A DNA stretch of 64,000 bases from JAAYHV01 sp964400515. Lineage in GTDB: Bacteria > Bacillota > Clostridia > Peptostreptococcales > Anaerovoracaceae. A program made the translations under genes and the position numbers. The DNA lies in the NCBI GenBank assembly GCA_964400515.1, contig CAYNTJ010000005.1:62001-126000 (forward strand). Direction: 5' to 3'. Below the pieces are notes generated by a model. The model saw only the letters and a program-made list of their open reading frames with translations, was not told where the DNA came from and searched no databases. The first letter of the stretch is position 1. Each line of letters starts with the position of its first letter. Shown piece after piece: positions 50,660-60,242 of this stretch.

Positions 50660-51337
50660 TTACCATGAAAAGGATTGTAGATTAATATCGGACGGAACCT
50701 CGAATTCACTGTCGTCTATACCAATAGTCATCTCTTCAATTTCATAAACAAAGCCTTCTCCTGTTGTTGAATCTATAGCTTCCATTCTCATTACTATACC
50801 ATATTTTTGGCTGATCCACATCTTTGCAGAAGATGATGTAACCATATCTTTGCTTTCAATAACATAGCACTTCTCGCCGTTAATCGTTTCTGTACCTAAA
50901 TTGTCAAAATCCACAGGATCTACTTGCTCTTGAAAATCACTTATATCAAAGCTGTCATTCTCCGCATCTCCATCAGACATGGTAATTACCGTTCCGGTTT
51001 TTTGTTGAGGATAGTAAACTGTAGTTTCATTTGTTTCATAATTAATAATGCTTACAACTTCCTGTCCCTCCATACTTGTGGATGTTTTAAACAAATCATC
51101 CTTCATCCAAGTAGTAACTCTTGAAGTCATTTCTCCCGATGTCATGGTTTGTGTATATGAAATTCCGTCACTTAAATAATCTTCAGACTTAGAAAAAAGT
51201 TCAGTCAAATCATCCAGACCTTCGGAAACCTCTTCTCCTCCATTGTCCACATCAACTTCTGAAGAATCAGAACAACCCACAAAGGTCATCATAATTGTCA
51301 TCATAAATACAATAAATAATACTAAATATTTTTTCAT
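50660..51337 (-). CDS. LolA-like-fold lipoprotein
   Basis: A 225-residue lipoprotein with signal and lipobox FVGC (Cys22) and an acidic stretch after it. The mature part (ISYTQTMTSGEMTSRVTTWMKDDLFKTST, ETTVYYPQQKTGTVITM, KMWISQKYGIVMRMEA) has the alternating strand pattern of LolA/RseB-like outer-membrane-sorting folds found in many Firmicute lipoproteins. What it binds is unknown. GGAGG precedes ATG 51337. It stands alone between its terminator and the hbd terminator. Confidence 0.72.
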   Translation of the reverse strand: MKKYLVLFIVFMMTIMMTFVGCSDSSEVDVDNGGEEVSEGLDDLTELFSKSEDYLSDGISYTQTMTSGEMTSRVTTWMKDDLFKTSTSMEGQEVVSIINYETNETTVYYPQQKTGTVITMSDGDAENDSFDISDFQEQVDPVDFDNLGTETINGEKCYVIESKDMVTSSSAKMWISQKYGIVMRMEAIDSTTGEGFVYEIEEMTIGIDDSEFEVPSDINLQSFSW

Positions 51338-51406
51338 TGAATACCTCCTTTAATTTATATAACTTCTACTTTAAAACTAGCAGAATACCAGCCTTAAGTC
51401 AACCTA

Positions 51407-51437
51407 AAAATCGGCAGACATATAATGTCCGCCGATT
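51407..51437 (-). terminator. Terminator after hbd
   Basis: Arms of about 14 bases (AAATCGGC... and ...GCCGATTT) with one mismatch and a short AT loop lie 20 bases past the hbd stop, followed on the minus strand by TTTTTAGG. Confidence 0.75.
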
Positions 51438-51457
51438 TCTCTAATTTATATTAATAA

Positions 51458-52303
51458 TTATTTGCTGTAATCATAAAATCCTTTTCCGGATTTTCTACCA
51501 AGCAAACCGCCTCTAACCATTTTTCTAAGCAATGGATGAGCTCTGTATTTAGGATCACCAAACTCTTTGTATAGTACATCCATTATTGCCAAACACACAT
51601 CCAGTCCAATTAAATCGCCCAATTCCAAAGGTCCCATCGGATGATTAGCACCAAGCTTCATTGCAGAATCTATTCCTTCCGCTGTGGCAACGCCATCGGC
51701 ATATATTCCGATTCCTTCATTAATCATTGGAATTAATACTCTGTTTACTACAAAGCCGGGAGCTTCTTCAACTTCAACCGGAGTTTTATTTAATTCTTTT
51801 GAAAGATTAACTATAGTCTCCATTGTTTCATCAGATGTAGCTAATCCTCTAATGATTTCTACTAATTTCATCATTGGTACCGGATTAAAGAAATGCATGC
51901 CTATAATTCTGTCCGGTCTATTTGTAGCTGCAGCTATTTCAGTGATGGATAAAGATGAAGTATTTGTAGCTATTATAGTTTCAGGCTTACATAATTCATC
52001 TAATTCTTTAAATAAAGCTTTCTTTGATTCCATTTCCTCAGTTGCCGCTTCTATTACCAAATCAGCATCCGCAATAATGCTAATATCAGTTGAACCTTGA
52101 ATTCTTCCTAATATTTCGTTTTTTGTTTCCTCAGTGATTTTTTCCTTTTTAACCAACCTGTCAAGATTTTTTGTAACAGTTGCCATGCCCCTTTCAACAG
52201 AAGATTCTCTTCTTGCTCTCATTACAACCTCGTGACCATCCTGTGCTAAAATCTGGATTATTCCAGCTCCCATAGTACCAGTTCCTAATACGCCAACTTT
52301 CAT
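51458..52303 (-). CDS. hbd: 3-hydroxybutyryl-CoA dehydrogenase
   Basis: A 281-residue NAD(P)-dependent 3-hydroxyacyl-CoA dehydrogenase. The N-terminal Rossmann motif is GVLGTGTMGAGIIQILA, ATNTSSLSIT and IGMHFFNPVPMMKLVEI hold the catalytic His/Ser region, and NRVLIPMINEG and GPLELGDLIGLD the C-terminal helices. It interconverts acetoacetyl-CoA and 3-hydroxybutyryl-CoA in butyrate formation. No crt, thl or bcd genes are next to it; it has its own promoter and terminator. It could take up reducing equivalents from acetyl-CoA-producing ornithine fermentation. Confidence 0.94.
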   Translation of the reverse strand: MKVGVLGTGTMGAGIIQILAQDGHEVVMRARRESSVERGMATVTKNLDRLVKKEKITEETKNEILGRIQGSTDISIIADADLVIEAATEEMESKKALFKELDELCKPETIIATNTSSLSITEIAAATNRPDRIIGMHFFNPVPMMKLVEIIRGLATSDETMETIVNLSKELNKTPVEVEEAPGFVVNRVLIPMINEGIGIYADGVATAEGIDSAMKLGANHPMGPLELGDLIGLDVCLAIMDVLYKEFGDPKYRAHPLLRKMVRGGLLGRKSGKGFYDYSK

Positions 52304-52366
52304 AATAATTTCCTCCTAAATAAACTAGTAAATATATTGTTAATAAAATAACTAATCTCTCAGTAC

Positions 52367-52394
52367 ATTATAACACTTTATTATTAATTGTAAA
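52367..52394 (-). promoter_or_regulatory. Sigma-A promoter of hbd
   Basis: Minus-strand TTTACA (52394-52389), 16-base spacer, perfect TATAAT (52372-52367). Confidence 0.65.
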
Positions 52395-52408
52395 GTCTTA
52401 ATTACCAA

Positions 52409-55400
52409 TTAGATATAGTTATATTTATTCCCCTCAAAATCCAAATCAAACTTACAAATACCTTTATATTTGCAATAATCACATTCCGTTCTATTGCTTT
52501 TTTTCGTCAATTTAACAGGTTCTATACTGATATTGCCTTCTACTATATTTCTGCTTATTTTTTTTGCGGCATTTTGTGCCTTTTCTTCCAGTTCAACAAA
52601 TTCTTCTTTGCTAAGGGATGAAGCCCTACCCGAAGATACCCATTTTTCTGTTTTTTTATCATATTTTACTTTTATGAAATCCGAAGGTTCATAATTCTCA
52701 AATTTATCACAATTTACCAGATCATCAATAATATAATCCTCCGAAACAAATATACCATCAAGTCTATATGCTTGCTTAAGCTCTTTTTCAATACCGGCTT
52801 CAAGATTCTCGTTGCTACTTTCATCTGCTTTAAACATTTTTTCCTTTATGAGAAAGTAAAAGACTCCGGCTGTTTCCTTTACATTTTCTTTAGCCGCAAT
52901 TAAGTATAGCATCAATTGAAGTCTAAAGCCTTTTTCTACTTCATCTTTATCAAATTTTTCAGTACCGGTTTTATAATCTATTATCCTAACTGTGTTATTC
53001 TTTAAATAATCACATCTGTCTATTTTACCTTCAATGAAAACCTTGGTTCCATCCAAATCTATAACAATGGGCTGAATTAAGCCTTTTCTTCCAAAGCTTT
53101 CCTCAAAATATGCTTTGTCCACATTGGAAACTCTCATCTGTATAACCATATTCCACGCGGCTTCTTTACATATATCCTTTATTCTTTTTAGTCGATACTC
53201 TTCCCTTTTATTTGACAGTAACAGTCCTCCTCTGTACTCCTGTGCATAGGCGTCTAATATGGTTTCCACCAATATATCACAATCTTTTTTTGTAATTGTT
53301 ATCCATTTTGAATCAACGGATTTAATGGCAATGTTATCTTCTGTTAATTCCTTGGATAATCTCATCAAACACTCATGATATATATCACCTATTTCCCTCC
53401 CTTCGGATTTATATGTCCTTAATTCTTGTGGTTTTAGGCCATACTGAACATAATGCTCGAAGGGGCATCTTGTGTACTTTTCCAGCCTTGACGGGCTAAA
53501 CGAAAAGCTTCCGTCCTTCATAAACAGGCTTTTTATCAGTTCGTTACTAATGGGATCTTTGCTGTTATCTTCGCAAATTCCATCAATTAGTTTATTAAGA
53601 TTAGCAGGATCATTATCCATAAACCATTTATACACATCCGTCCAAACTGTATCTGTGATTTTTTCTTTTCTCTGCAGGAACTCCGTCAAATGTCTTAAAG
53701 TGCTATTCCTTCCGCTTACTAATGCAAAGGGGTTATCTTGATTTATAACATCCTTTTCTGTGTTAATTAGGGGAAATATGTATTTAATCTCATCTATTAT
53801 GGATGAAGGCTTCATATCATTCCCCTCCACATCTGACATGCTGTATGATAATATGAGCTTTTCCTTTGGCTTGGAAATGTTTCTGTAAATCGCTGCCATT
53901 TCTTCCAATTGTAGGCTTTCTTCGTTTCTGGCTACTAAATGGCCGTTATTTATTAAAACATCTTTTTCCTCAGCAGATAAAAGATTGTTGGCGGAAGGAT
54001 TACTCGGCAGTACCCCTTCATTTACACCTGCTACAAAAAGAACCTTTATTTCCCCAAGCCTTGTACGTTGATTGTTACCCATTACCAATTCATCAACCTT
54101 AGGCGGGATTACACCAACCTTCACATATTTCAAGCCTATCAGATAAGTTTCTAGGAATCTGTTTAATGAGAATTCTTCTTCACCCAATATTTCCACAAGC
54201 TGATTCATGATATCAAAAGATGTGTTCAAAATTTGCTTATTTTCCAAAGCCTCTTCCAAATACCCCATATCCCTTTGTTCATTGCATAGACCTTCTATTC
54301 TATTGTCAAAATCCATTTCTTCGATTAAATAATCATAATAGTTCAGGGCGAAATCCTCATATGTTTTGCATTGGCTTATGATTTGCTCCAATTTAACAAT
54401 CGGGTTTATTATCCTTGCTCTTATATCTTCTAGCCTTGATAATTCAATGTCCGAATACTCAAAACTTCCGTACTTTATTTTTTCCTTCCACATACCACCT
54501 TTTAGGGAATATTTATTGGCATAAATTTCAAAAATTTCCAAATCATCCCTGTCGATGTCGTATAGTCCTGTTTTTAGCATGGCAAATACATCATCGGTGG
54601 TATAACCCCTGTTAATAAATTCCAATTGGTTAATAATAAAATGGACAATGGGTGAAGAAGAAATATTTTTGGTTTTATCGTGAAAAAGACTTATTCCATA
54701 CTCATTAAAAGTTCTTTCCATTATTGAACCCATTTTATTTGTATCATTACAGATAATCCCAATATCTCTTAGCCTATAGCCCTCCTGCATAACCAAATTA
54801 AAAATATTTCCGGCTATTGTTTCCGCTTCGTAATAAGGGTTTGCCGCTTCAACAATCTTGATATTTTCCGGTTTGCAATCTTCATATTTTATCATATCAT
54901 GATTTTGAAATGCCGCTTCAAGTTTTTTTAAATCAGAGGCTTTATCAATTTCATAGCTATCAGGTATTTCAAATTCATATACCTCTTTAGTATCATTTTT
55001 TATCCTTTCGATAAGCCTTCCCGTTAAAACAAACTGTTTATCTTTGGATTCCTTATCATAGCTAAACACAAGATTTACAGATTTGGCCTTTTGTGATAAC
55101 TCCTTTACCAGGTTAGACATAATAACATTCATGTTTTCAAAGCCATATATCCATAGGTCTTTTTCTTTTATTTCATCCGAGTCTAAAATAACTTTTATAT
55201 ATTTATCTACGAAATCTTCATTGTCCAAATACTTATTTTCTAAAACTCGCTCATATTCATTAAATATTATTTTTATATCTTCTATTTTGTCCTTTAACGT
55301 ACCTTCTATCTTGTCAATGGCATTTAAAGTATTAATGTTTCCACCGTTTTGTTTAAACTCTATTATAAAATCGCTGACAAGATCAATAAAAGCCTCTTTA

Positions 55401-55714
55401 TCCGATATACCCTTAAAGGCTTTAAGATTTTCTTTGTTGTCCTTAATAATCCTGCCTATTAACATATGTCTTCCGTAGCTATCGATTATCTGGGGCATCT
55501 CAATATATTTGTCATTAATTAGTTTTCTTCCCAAACCAAAAACATCAGTAATTTCCATATCTATTATACATGGTAACCCCAAATACTTTAGCGCCTGCTT
55601 TTCAGCAGTAAACTTGTATTGATCGGGCACTAAAATAATGGTATTGCCTTGAATACTATCATATACAAATTTTTCCAGATTCAAGCTATTGCGACCATAA
55701 TAGATGTTAATCAT
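52409..55714 (-). CDS. addB: ATP-dependent nuclease subunit B (AddB)
   Basis: A 1101-residue AddB-type helicase-nuclease subunit for double-strand-break end processing. The C-terminal PD-(D/E)XK nuclease shows GDIYHECL, EGKIDRCD and VRIIDYKTG, and an Fe-S cluster is formed by YTRCPFEHY (near 780) and CDYCKYKGIC at the end. The N-terminal helicase motif I, normally GRxGxGKS/T, reads GRNSLNLEKF and lacks the Walker lysine-serine pair. ATG 55714 overlaps the upstream stop (TGATG). AddA, normally the next gene, is not present in the window; hbd follows with its own promoter. Confidence 0.9.
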   Translation of the reverse strand: MINIYYGRNSLNLEKFVYDSIQGNTIILVPDQYKFTAEKQALKYLGLPCIIDMEITDVFGLGRKLINDKYIEMPQIIDSYGRHMLIGRIIKDNKENLKAFKGISDKEAFIDLVSDFIIEFKQNGGNINTLNAIDKIEGTLKDKIEDIKIIFNEYERVLENKYLDNEDFVDKYIKVILDSDEIKEKDLWIYGFENMNVIMSNLVKELSQKAKSVNLVFSYDKESKDKQFVLTGRLIERIKNDTKEVYEFEIPDSYEIDKASDLKKLEAAFQNHDMIKYEDCKPENIKIVEAANPYYEAETIAGNIFNLVMQEGYRLRDIGIICNDTNKMGSIMERTFNEYGISLFHDKTKNISSSPIVHFIINQLEFINRGYTTDDVFAMLKTGLYDIDRDDLEIFEIYANKYSLKGGMWKEKIKYGSFEYSDIELSRLEDIRARIINPIVKLEQIISQCKTYEDFALNYYDYLIEEMDFDNRIEGLCNEQRDMGYLEEALENKQILNTSFDIMNQLVEILGEEEFSLNRFLETYLIGLKYVKVGVIPPKVDELVMGNNQRTRLGEIKVLFVAGVNEGVLPSNPSANNLLSAEEKDVLINNGHLVARNEESLQLEEMAAIYRNISKPKEKLILSYSMSDVEGNDMKPSSIIDEIKYIFPLINTEKDVINQDNPFALVSGRNSTLRHLTEFLQRKEKITDTVWTDVYKWFMDNDPANLNKLIDGICEDNSKDPISNELIKSLFMKDGSFSFSPSRLEKYTRCPFEHYVQYGLKPQELRTYKSEGREIGDIYHECLMRLSKELTEDNIAIKSVDSKWITITKKDCDILVETILDAYAQEYRGGLLLSNKREEYRLKRIKDICKEAAWNMVIQMRVSNVDKAYFEESFGRKGLIQPIVIDLDGTKVFIEGKIDRCDYLKNNTVRIIDYKTGTEKFDKDEVEKGFRLQLMLYLIAAKENVKETAGVFYFLIKEKMFKADESSNENLEAGIEKELKQAYRLDGIFVSEDYIIDDLVNCDKFENYEPSDFIKVKYDKKTEKWVSSGRASSLSKEEFVELEEKAQNAAKKISRNIVEGNISIEPVKLTKKSNRTECDYCKYKGICKFDLDFEGNKYNYI

Positions 55715-56355
55715 CACATCACCTCAAAAAGTTCCATCGGTTCTCTAATTATATATTTGGGTTTAAAAATATCTGACATCTCATCCAAATCATAGGCCAT
55801 GCCCCAGGAAACAAGAACTGAATCTATACCGGCGTTATTAGCACAACCAATATCAAATTTTGTATCCCCCACCATTATAGTTTCTTCAACATTCACTCCC
55901 ATTTTTTTAATGGCAATTAATGCAGGTTCAGGCTCAGGTTTATGTATAACAGTATCATCACACGTTACAATTTCATCGAAATATTTCATTAAGTCAAAAT
56001 GCTCCAGATATTTTAAAGTTGTATTTCTCAATCTGGAAGTCACAATTCCGATTTTTATTTTTCTTTCTTTTAATCCAATCAAAAGCTCTTCGATGCCATT
56101 AAAGATTTCTATCTCTTTTTCACTGTTACTTATTTGATACTCCCTATATTTTTCAATAGCTTTTTTTGTATCTATTTTAGGCATCATGTTTTTCATGGAA
56201 TATTCAAGAGTTTCTCCAAATGTCTTCAATATCTCCTTTTCATCTCTCTTTTTACCTTCAAAATGTAAAAACGCATGTTGCCAGGAATTGATAATAAGCT
56301 TATTTGTATCGATTATTGTTCCATCAAAGTCGAATATTACGGCTTTTTTTATCAT
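55714..56355 (-). CDS. HAD-superfamily phosphatase, PpaX/Gph-like
   Basis: A 213-residue HAD subfamily IA hydrolase with motif I FDFDGTIIDT, motif II VTSRL, motif III lysine in HKPEPEPA and motif IV VGDTKFDIGCANNAG. Relatives hydrolyse pyrophosphate (PpaX) or phosphoglycolate (Gph). It is two bases after prfB and coupled to addB. Phosphoglycolate is made during DNA break repair, which would fit the link with addB, but this is only suggestive. Confidence 0.85.
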   Translation of the reverse strand: MIKKAVIFDFDGTIIDTNKLIINSWQHAFLHFEGKKRDEKEILKTFGETLEYSMKNMMPKIDTKKAIEKYREYQISNSEKEIEIFNGIEELLIGLKERKIKIGIVTSRLRNTTLKYLEHFDLMKYFDEIVTCDDTVIHKPEPEPALIAIKKMGVNVEETIMVGDTKFDIGCANNAGIDSVLVSWGMAYDLDEMSDIFKPKYIIREPMELFEVM

Positions 56356-56357
56356 TG

Positions 56358-57486
56358 TTAATTAACCTTTCCTTCTATAGAATCCTTTTTTAATTTCTCT
56401 GAGATAAAGTATTCAATATCCCCATCCATAACAGCATCCACATTACCTTTTTCCGCCCCGGTTCTATGATCCTTTACCAATGTATATGGTTGAAAAACAT
56501 ATGACCTTATCTGAGCTCCCCAAGTAATTAGTGAAAAATCACCCTTTAAGTCGTTAATATTTTCTTTATGCTCCTCTTCTTTAAGCTTAGCCAGCTTTGC
56601 ACTGAGCAATTTCATGGCAACTTCCTTATTCTGGTGTTGGGAACGTTCATTTTGACACGTCACCACTATGTTGGTTGGGATATGGGTTATACGAATTGCG
56701 GAATCGGTAGTATTAACATGTTGTCCTCCGGCGCCACTGCTTCTATATGTGTCTACACGTATATCTTCACTATTTATCTCAATATCGTAATCATCTTCAA
56801 CCTGTGGTGTTACTTCAATAAGAGCAAAAGAGGTCTGTCTTTTACCTGCGGCATTAAAAGGCGATATTCTTACCAATCTATGAACCCCATGTTCATTTTT
56901 TAAATAACCATAGGCATTTTCCCCTTCAACCATTATAGTTGCACTCTTAATCCCCGCCTCTGTATCATCTTGATATTCTACTACGCTTACCTTGAATCCC
57001 TTTTTCTCGCAATATCTTACATACATTCTATAAAGCATACTCGCCCAATCCATGGCGTCTACGCCTCCGGTTCCGGCATGAACTGATAATATGGCTCCAT
57101 TGGCATCATATTTACCTTTAAGTAAGGTTTTGATTCTAAGATTATCTATTTTTTCGTGAATACAATCTAATTGATTTCCCAGCTCCTTTAACTCTTCCTC
57201 GTTTAGTAACTCCCTGTCCTCTTCAAATATTTCTATCATAGAAAACATATCATCTAAAGTGTTTTCAATCGATTTGTATTCATCTATTGAATCCTCCAGA
57301 CTTTTTTTAACAATCAAAAGATTCTTAGCCTTATCGGGATTGTCCCACAAATTATTGTCATTCACAAGGCCGTTTATTTCTTCAAGCTTTTTTTTGATTC
57401 CCACAAGGTCAAAGAGACTCTCCGATTTCTTTAAACTGTCCCTTAGCTTTAGCCAATTCTGTTTTTATATATTCCATATCTATCAT
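56358..57486 (-). CDS. prfB: Peptide chain release factor 2, with programmed +1 frameshift
   Basis: RF2 terminates translation at UGA and UAA. The frame starts at ATG 57486 (AAAGGA eight bases upstream) and runs 25 codons to CTT, then meets TGA at 57411-57409 as codon 26. A +1 shift at CTT-T gives CTT GAC CTT GTG and the remaining 351 codons: join(57486..57412,57410..56358). The protein has the SPF tripeptide (RISPFNAAG) for stop recognition and the GGQ motif (SSGAGGQHVN) for peptide release. It lies two bases after secA and belongs to that operon. Confidence 0.96.
57408..57420 (-). promoter_or_regulatory. RF2 programmed frameshift site
   Basis: On the minus strand GGAGAG (Shine-Dalgarno-like stimulator), TCT, then CTT TGA C. 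This is the classic prfB recoding site: low RF2 lets ribosomes slip +1 past the UGA, which gives autoregulation. Confidence 0.95.
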
Positions 57487-57488
57487 AA

Positions 57489-60227
57489 TTATTTTCCTTT
57501 ACCACAACAATTCTTGTATTTCTTTCCGGAACCACAAGGACACGGATCGTTTCTTCCTACTTTAGGTGCATCTCTTCTTATTGTCTCTTGGGCTTTAGCT
57601 TTGCTTTCTTTTGGGGCTTCACTAGGTCCCTTACCCAAATTATCCCTATAATCTTCCTTCTTTGAATTATCTATACTGGCAGCGCTTCTTCTCTTAACGG
57701 AAGTGTTTACAGTGACATTATAGCAATATTTAACTGTTTCTTCCTTAATATCTGAAACCATCTCGTCAAACACGGCAAATCCTTCGCTGGCATAAGCCAT
57801 AGCAGGATCCTGCTGTCCCAAAGCCCTTAGCCCTATCCCGCTTTTCAGTTGATCCATGGCATCAATGTGATCCATCCAACGATTATCAACTACTCTCAAT
57901 AAAATCATACGCTCAACTTCTCTGATATGTTCTATGCCAACTTCCTTTTCCTTTTCTTCATAAAGTTGGTCAAATATTTGATAAATTTCTTCTTTTAATA
58001 TTTCTTCCGTCAGATTTATCTTGTCTTCTTCTTTATAGTTAATCATTCCTTCGGCCTTAGGCGCGAAGCTCTTGAGATTTTGCTTTATCTCTTCCATATC
58101 CCATTCTTCAGGATACTTTGAAACAACAGTTACATTTCCAACCACACCATCAATTATTTCTCTGGTCATATTCCTTATATATTCCCTAAGATTTTCGCCA
58201 TTTAAAACCATCCTTCTCTGTTCATATATAATCTCCCTTTGTTTGTTCATTACATTATCGTATTGGAGAACATATTTTCTGATTCCAAAGTTTCGACCTT
58301 CCACTTTTTTCTGTGCGTTCTCTATGGTTCTTGTTAGTACACCTGCTTCTATCGGTTCATCTTCATCCATACCCGCACGATTAATAAAGCCCTGCATCCT
58401 TTCTCCGCCAAAAAGCCTCATCAAATCATCTTCAAGGCTTATGAAAAACTGGGTAGAACCTGGGTCACCCTGTCTACCGGAACGGCCTCTTAACTGGTTG
58501 TCTATACGTCTTGACTCATGCCTTTCCGTACCTATTATGCAAAGACCTCCAAGATTTTTTACTCTTTCCTGCTCTTCTTTTCTTTCTTCTTTGAACCTGT
58601 TTAATAACTCATTATATCTTTCTCTTGCTTTAATCAACTCCGCATCTTCGGATTTTTCAAACCCGGTGGCAAAATTTATCTGATCTTCAGAGTATTCTTC
58701 TTTTCTCATTTCCCTTCTGGCTTCGAAATCAGGATTTCCGCCTAAAATAATGTCGGTACCTCTACCAGCCATATTAGTGGCAATGGTAACGGCCCCTTCT
58801 CTTCCTGCTTCTGCTACTATTTCGGCTTCCTTTTCATGCTGCTTGGCATTTAAAACATTATGCTTGATACCTTTCTTTTTTAGCATTGCACTTATAAGTT
58901 CCGAATTTTCAATGGAGATTGTACCCACCAAAACCGGTTGGCCCTTTTCATGGGCATCAGCAACCTTCCTTACTATAGCCTTAAACTTACCTTTTTCATG
59001 AGTATATATGGAATCCTGCATGTCTTCCCTTACTATTGGCTTGTTTGTTGGTATTACAACAACATCCATATTATATATATCTCTAAACTCATCTTCTTCT
59101 GTCTTTGCGGTACCAGTCATACCGGATAATTTTTGATACATTCTAAAATAGTTTTGAATAGTTATTGTAGCCAAAGTCTTTGATTCAGATCTAACCATTA
59201 GCCTTTCTTTGGCTTCGATTGCTTGATGTAATCCATTACTATATCTTCTTCCAAACATCAAACGACCGGTGAATTCATCTACTATTATTATTTCTCCGTC
59301 TTTTACGATATAATCCACATCTCTTTTCATCATGGTCTTTGCCTTCAATGCCTGTATTACATGATGATTGAGTTCCATGTTTTCGGGATCGGAAAAATTA
59401 TCTATCTTAAAATGTTTTTCACATTTTGTAACACCTTCTTCTGTGAGGGAAACCTGTTTATCCTTTTCGTCTATGGTATAGTCTTCTTCTTCCCTTAGGG
59501 TATTGACAAAGCTGTTGGCGCTTTGATACATGGTACTGGAATCATTGCCTCTGCCCGATATAATCAAAGGTGTTCTCGCTTCATCTATTAATATGGAATC
59601 GACCTCATCAACTATGGCAAAGTTCAATGGTCTTTGAGTCAAGTTTTCTTTGTAAATTACCATATTGTCCCTTAGATAATCAAATCCGAACTCATTGTTT
59701 GTACCATAGGTGATATCGGTATTGTAAGCAGCTTTTCTTTCTTCTCCTTCTACTCCGTGAATTACACAGCCTACAGTTAAACCAAGAAAATTATATAATC
59801 TACCCATCCACTGGGCATCTCTTTTTGCAAGATAATCATTAACCGTTATTACATGAACACCCTTGCCTTCCAATGCATTTAAATATGCGGCTAAAGTTGC
59901 CACAAGGGTTTTACCTTCACCGGTTTTCATTTCGGCAATTCTACCCTGGTGAAGAACAACGCCACCTATCAATTGCACTCTGAAATGCTTCATGCCCAGG
60001 CTACGCCATGCGCCTTCTCTGCAAACAGCAAAAGCCTCGGGAAGCAAATCATCCAAGGTTTCACCATTATTAAACCTGTTTTTGAACTCTATCGTCTTTG
60101 CCTTTAACGCATTATCATCCAGGCTTTTCATTTCCTCATCATATGATTCAATTGCATCTACTAAACCTTCAATTTTTTTTATTTCTTTGGCATTCAGATC
60201 ACCAAATATTTTTTCCATTAAACCCAT
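57489..60227 (-). CDS. secA: Preprotein translocase ATPase SecA
   Basis: The 912-residue motor of the Sec pathway. Walker A is MKTGEGKTLVATLAAYL (about 100), the DEAD motif is VDEVDSILIDEARTPL, and motifs GTDIILGG and QLRGRSGRQGDPGS follow. The C-terminus is a zinc-binding SEC-C tail (RNDPCPCGSGKKYKNCC). It pushes preproteins through SecYEG using ATP. It lies 15 bases after the CorC-like gene and before prfB, the usual secA-prfB order of Firmicutes. Confidence 0.98.
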   Translation of the reverse strand: MGLMEKIFGDLNAKEIKKIEGLVDAIESYDEEMKSLDDNALKAKTIEFKNRFNNGETLDDLLPEAFAVCREGAWRSLGMKHFRVQLIGGVVLHQGRIAEMKTGEGKTLVATLAAYLNALEGKGVHVITVNDYLAKRDAQWMGRLYNFLGLTVGCVIHGVEGEERKAAYNTDITYGTNNEFGFDYLRDNMVIYKENLTQRPLNFAIVDEVDSILIDEARTPLIISGRGNDSSTMYQSANSFVNTLREEEDYTIDEKDKQVSLTEEGVTKCEKHFKIDNFSDPENMELNHHVIQALKAKTMMKRDVDYIVKDGEIIIVDEFTGRLMFGRRYSNGLHQAIEAKERLMVRSESKTLATITIQNYFRMYQKLSGMTGTAKTEEDEFRDIYNMDVVVIPTNKPIVREDMQDSIYTHEKGKFKAIVRKVADAHEKGQPVLVGTISIENSELISAMLKKKGIKHNVLNAKQHEKEAEIVAEAGREGAVTIATNMAGRGTDIILGGNPDFEARREMRKEEYSEDQINFATGFEKSEDAELIKARERYNELLNRFKEERKEEQERVKNLGGLCIIGTERHESRRIDNQLRGRSGRQGDPGSTQFFISLEDDLMRLFGGERMQGFINRAGMDEDEPIEAGVLTRTIENAQKKVEGRNFGIRKYVLQYDNVMNKQREIIYEQRRMVLNGENLREYIRNMTREIIDGVVGNVTVVSKYPEEWDMEEIKQNLKSFAPKAEGMINYKEEDKINLTEEILKEEIYQIFDQLYEEKEKEVGIEHIREVERMILLRVVDNRWMDHIDAMDQLKSGIGLRALGQQDPAMAYASEGFAVFDEMVSDIKEETVKYCYNVTVNTSVKRRSAASIDNSKKEDYRDNLGKGPSEAPKESKAKAQETIRRDAPKVGRNDPCPCGSGKKYKNCCGKGK

Positions 60228-60242
60228 TAAGTATACCCCTTT

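Noticed and set aside
57404..57486. prfB as a pseudogene because of an in-frame TGA
   Set aside because: The TGA is codon 26 within CTT-TGA-C after a Shine-Dalgarno-like GGAGAG, the standard RF2 programmed frameshift.
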